Assembly: GCA_002296125.1 (NCBI GenBank)
Contig: DBHI01000006.1
Location: forward strand, 1 to 17,122
DNA from: Anaerolineales bacterium UBA832
GTDB lineage: Bacteria; Chloroflexota; Anaerolineae; Anaerolineales; UBA11657
Reading direction: 5' to 3'
Length of the DNA stretch: 17,122 bases
Shown piece by piece: positions 16,153 to 17,122 of this stretch. The position numbers were made by a program, and so were the translations under genes. Every line of letters begins with the position of its first letter. Position 1 is the stretch's first letter. A model generated the notes under the pieces. That model was not told where the DNA came from. It worked only from the letters and a program-made list of their open reading frames with translations, and did no database searches.

Positions 16153-17122
16153 ATGAAAATCAATAAAATCAACCCCTCATTACTGTCTTTCATATTAGCA
16201 ATAACTATATTTATTACCTCTTGTACTACAAATAAATCAACCTACAAAGTTGCACTAATCGCTCCATTCACTGGTTTATATCGTGAAATTGGATACCAAG
16301 CTATTACTGGATCTCAAATAGCTATCCGGAATTACAATCAATCCAAACCCAAATATTTACCACAACTAGAATTGGTTGCTTTCGACGACGCAGGCGATCC
16401 AGTCAAGGCCGCCGAACAAGCTCAAAATATACTTACAGACAAACAAATAGTAGCTGTTGTTGGACATTGGTTAGATGAAACTACCTCTGCAGCAGCCAAT
16501 ATATATAAACATTCTAAATTGATTGTCATATCTACCAGTTCTGAACCAAGCAGAATACCTGGTTCACAACAATGGTTTTTCAGTCTATACCCCACATCTG
16601 AAACAATATACAGCAAAATGGAATCATTATCTAAGAAACATAACATACCTAATATCTGTAACTGCGACCTGTATTCAGGATTAAACCTACTTAATACGAT
16701 AACTGACGAAACTCATATCGATAATCCAAGTGCAATTGGAGGAACCTTGTGGTCACTTAACACATTTCAAGAATTAGTAGGATCTGATTCGCACAAGACT
16801 ATTTTCTTATCTCCCATACCAAACCCACTTGTTGATACTAGTACTAATAAAGTATTTACAGAAAAACACAGATCCCTGTATCCAGATAGGTCTGATCCAA
16901 ATTTGATAGCGTTACATGCCTTCGAAGCAATCAACATAATTACACATTCAATAAGCCAGTCAAAAAGTATTGACAATGATTCAATTGGTAAATCATTATC
17001 AAACATAGATTACACAGGAACTATAGGAAAAATACAATTCAACAAAGAGGGAAGATGGAAAGACCCTCAACTCATTACTTACACTTGGAATAACAAACAC
17101 TTATCACTATGGCAAACTAAAT
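16153..17122 (+). CDS. Receptor lipoprotein of the branched-chain amino acid ABC family (right end at window edge)
   Basis: An open frame from ATG 16153 to the window end with no stop (323 codons plus one base). The N-terminus is a lipoprotein signal with lipobox ITSC (Cys24). Then come VALIAPFTGLYREIGYQA, FDDAGDPVKAAEQAQNIL, VAVVGHWLDETTSAAANIY and VISTSSEP, the type I periplasmic-binding (Leu/Ile/Val-receptor, Peripla_BP_6) pattern. The second lobe is shorter than usual: after about residue 160 the typical 'vaiiydd..yg' region is barely recognisable, and then NLIALHAFEAINIITHSI and IGKIQFNKEGRW, typical of the C-terminal end. The last complete codons read LSLWQTK followed by T, so the stop may lie just outside the window. 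Ligand unknown; no permease or ATPase gene is visible. It starts 6 bp after mltG. Confidence 0.75.
   Translation, partial: MKINKINPSLLSFILAITIFITSCTTNKSTYKVALIAPFTGLYREIGYQAITGSQIAIRNYNQSKPKYLPQLELVAFDDAGDPVKAAEQAQNILTDKQIVAVVGHWLDETTSAAANIYKHSKLIVISTSSEPSRIPGSQQWFFSLYPTSETIYSKMESLSKKHNIPNICNCDLYSGLNLLNTITDETHIDNPSAIGGTLWSLNTFQELVGSDSHKTIFLSPIPNPLVDTSTNKVFTEKHRSLYPDRSDPNLIALHAFEAINIITHSISQSKSIDNDSIGKSLSNIDYTGTIGKIQFNKEGRWKDPQLITYTWNNKHLSLWQTK

Noticed and set aside
1..17122. CRISPR array, tRNA or rRNA genes
   Set aside because: Gaps between genes are at most 105 bp and none shows regularly spaced repeats or a cloverleaf.

Overview
The window is an AT-rich (by eye about one-third G+C), almost fully coding stretch of bacterial chromosome carrying 13 complete protein genes and one cut by the right edge. 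I see no rRNA, tRNA, transposase, CRISPR array or phage module. The likely host is a member of the Chloroflexota, perhaps a low-GC Dehalococcoidia/SAR202-type lineage. This is an inference from gene content: a membrane-anchored baseplate-J-like protein between alaS and ruvX-mltG, and TPR/C25-peptidase and cell-wall proteins of a type I associate with that phylum. It was not tested by any search.

Left block (56-6587, all +, six genes with gaps of 1-29 bp): (1) a 926-aa TPR protein with an Asn-rich linker, a gingipain-type (C25, clan CD) cysteine peptidase domain and a small C-terminal domain; (2) a 448-aa probable TIM-barrel protein of unknown reaction; (3) a canonical FtsZ; (4) an 86-aa protein that looks like a stand-alone copy of the peptidase's C-terminal domain; (5) a 63-aa single-span membrane protein; (6) a degenerate LytR-CpsA-Psr-like envelope protein. 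A near-perfect sigma-54-type -24/-12 element lies just before the first gene. The arrangement suggests a divisome- or envelope-linked proteolysis system and is the most novel part of the window.

Middle block (6686-8890, +): S-methyl-5'-thioadenosine phosphorylase, preceded by a TATAAT box and a Shine-Dalgarno sequence, then a RodA/FtsW-type SEDS glycosyltransferase. This run converges on tyrS (-, 8995-10206).

Right block (10312-17122, +): tyrS and alaS diverge from one 105-bp intergenic region in which the two promoters appear to share overlapping -35 hexamers. alaS is followed with almost no gaps by the baseplate-J-like protein, ruvX (with an apparent loss of one catalytic Asp), mltG, and a lipoprotein of the branched-chain amino acid ABC-receptor family that reaches the window edge. 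FtsZ, RodA/FtsW, the LCP-like protein and MltG give the window a recurring theme of cell division and peptidoglycan assembly. Most genes lack a recognisable Shine-Dalgarno sequence.
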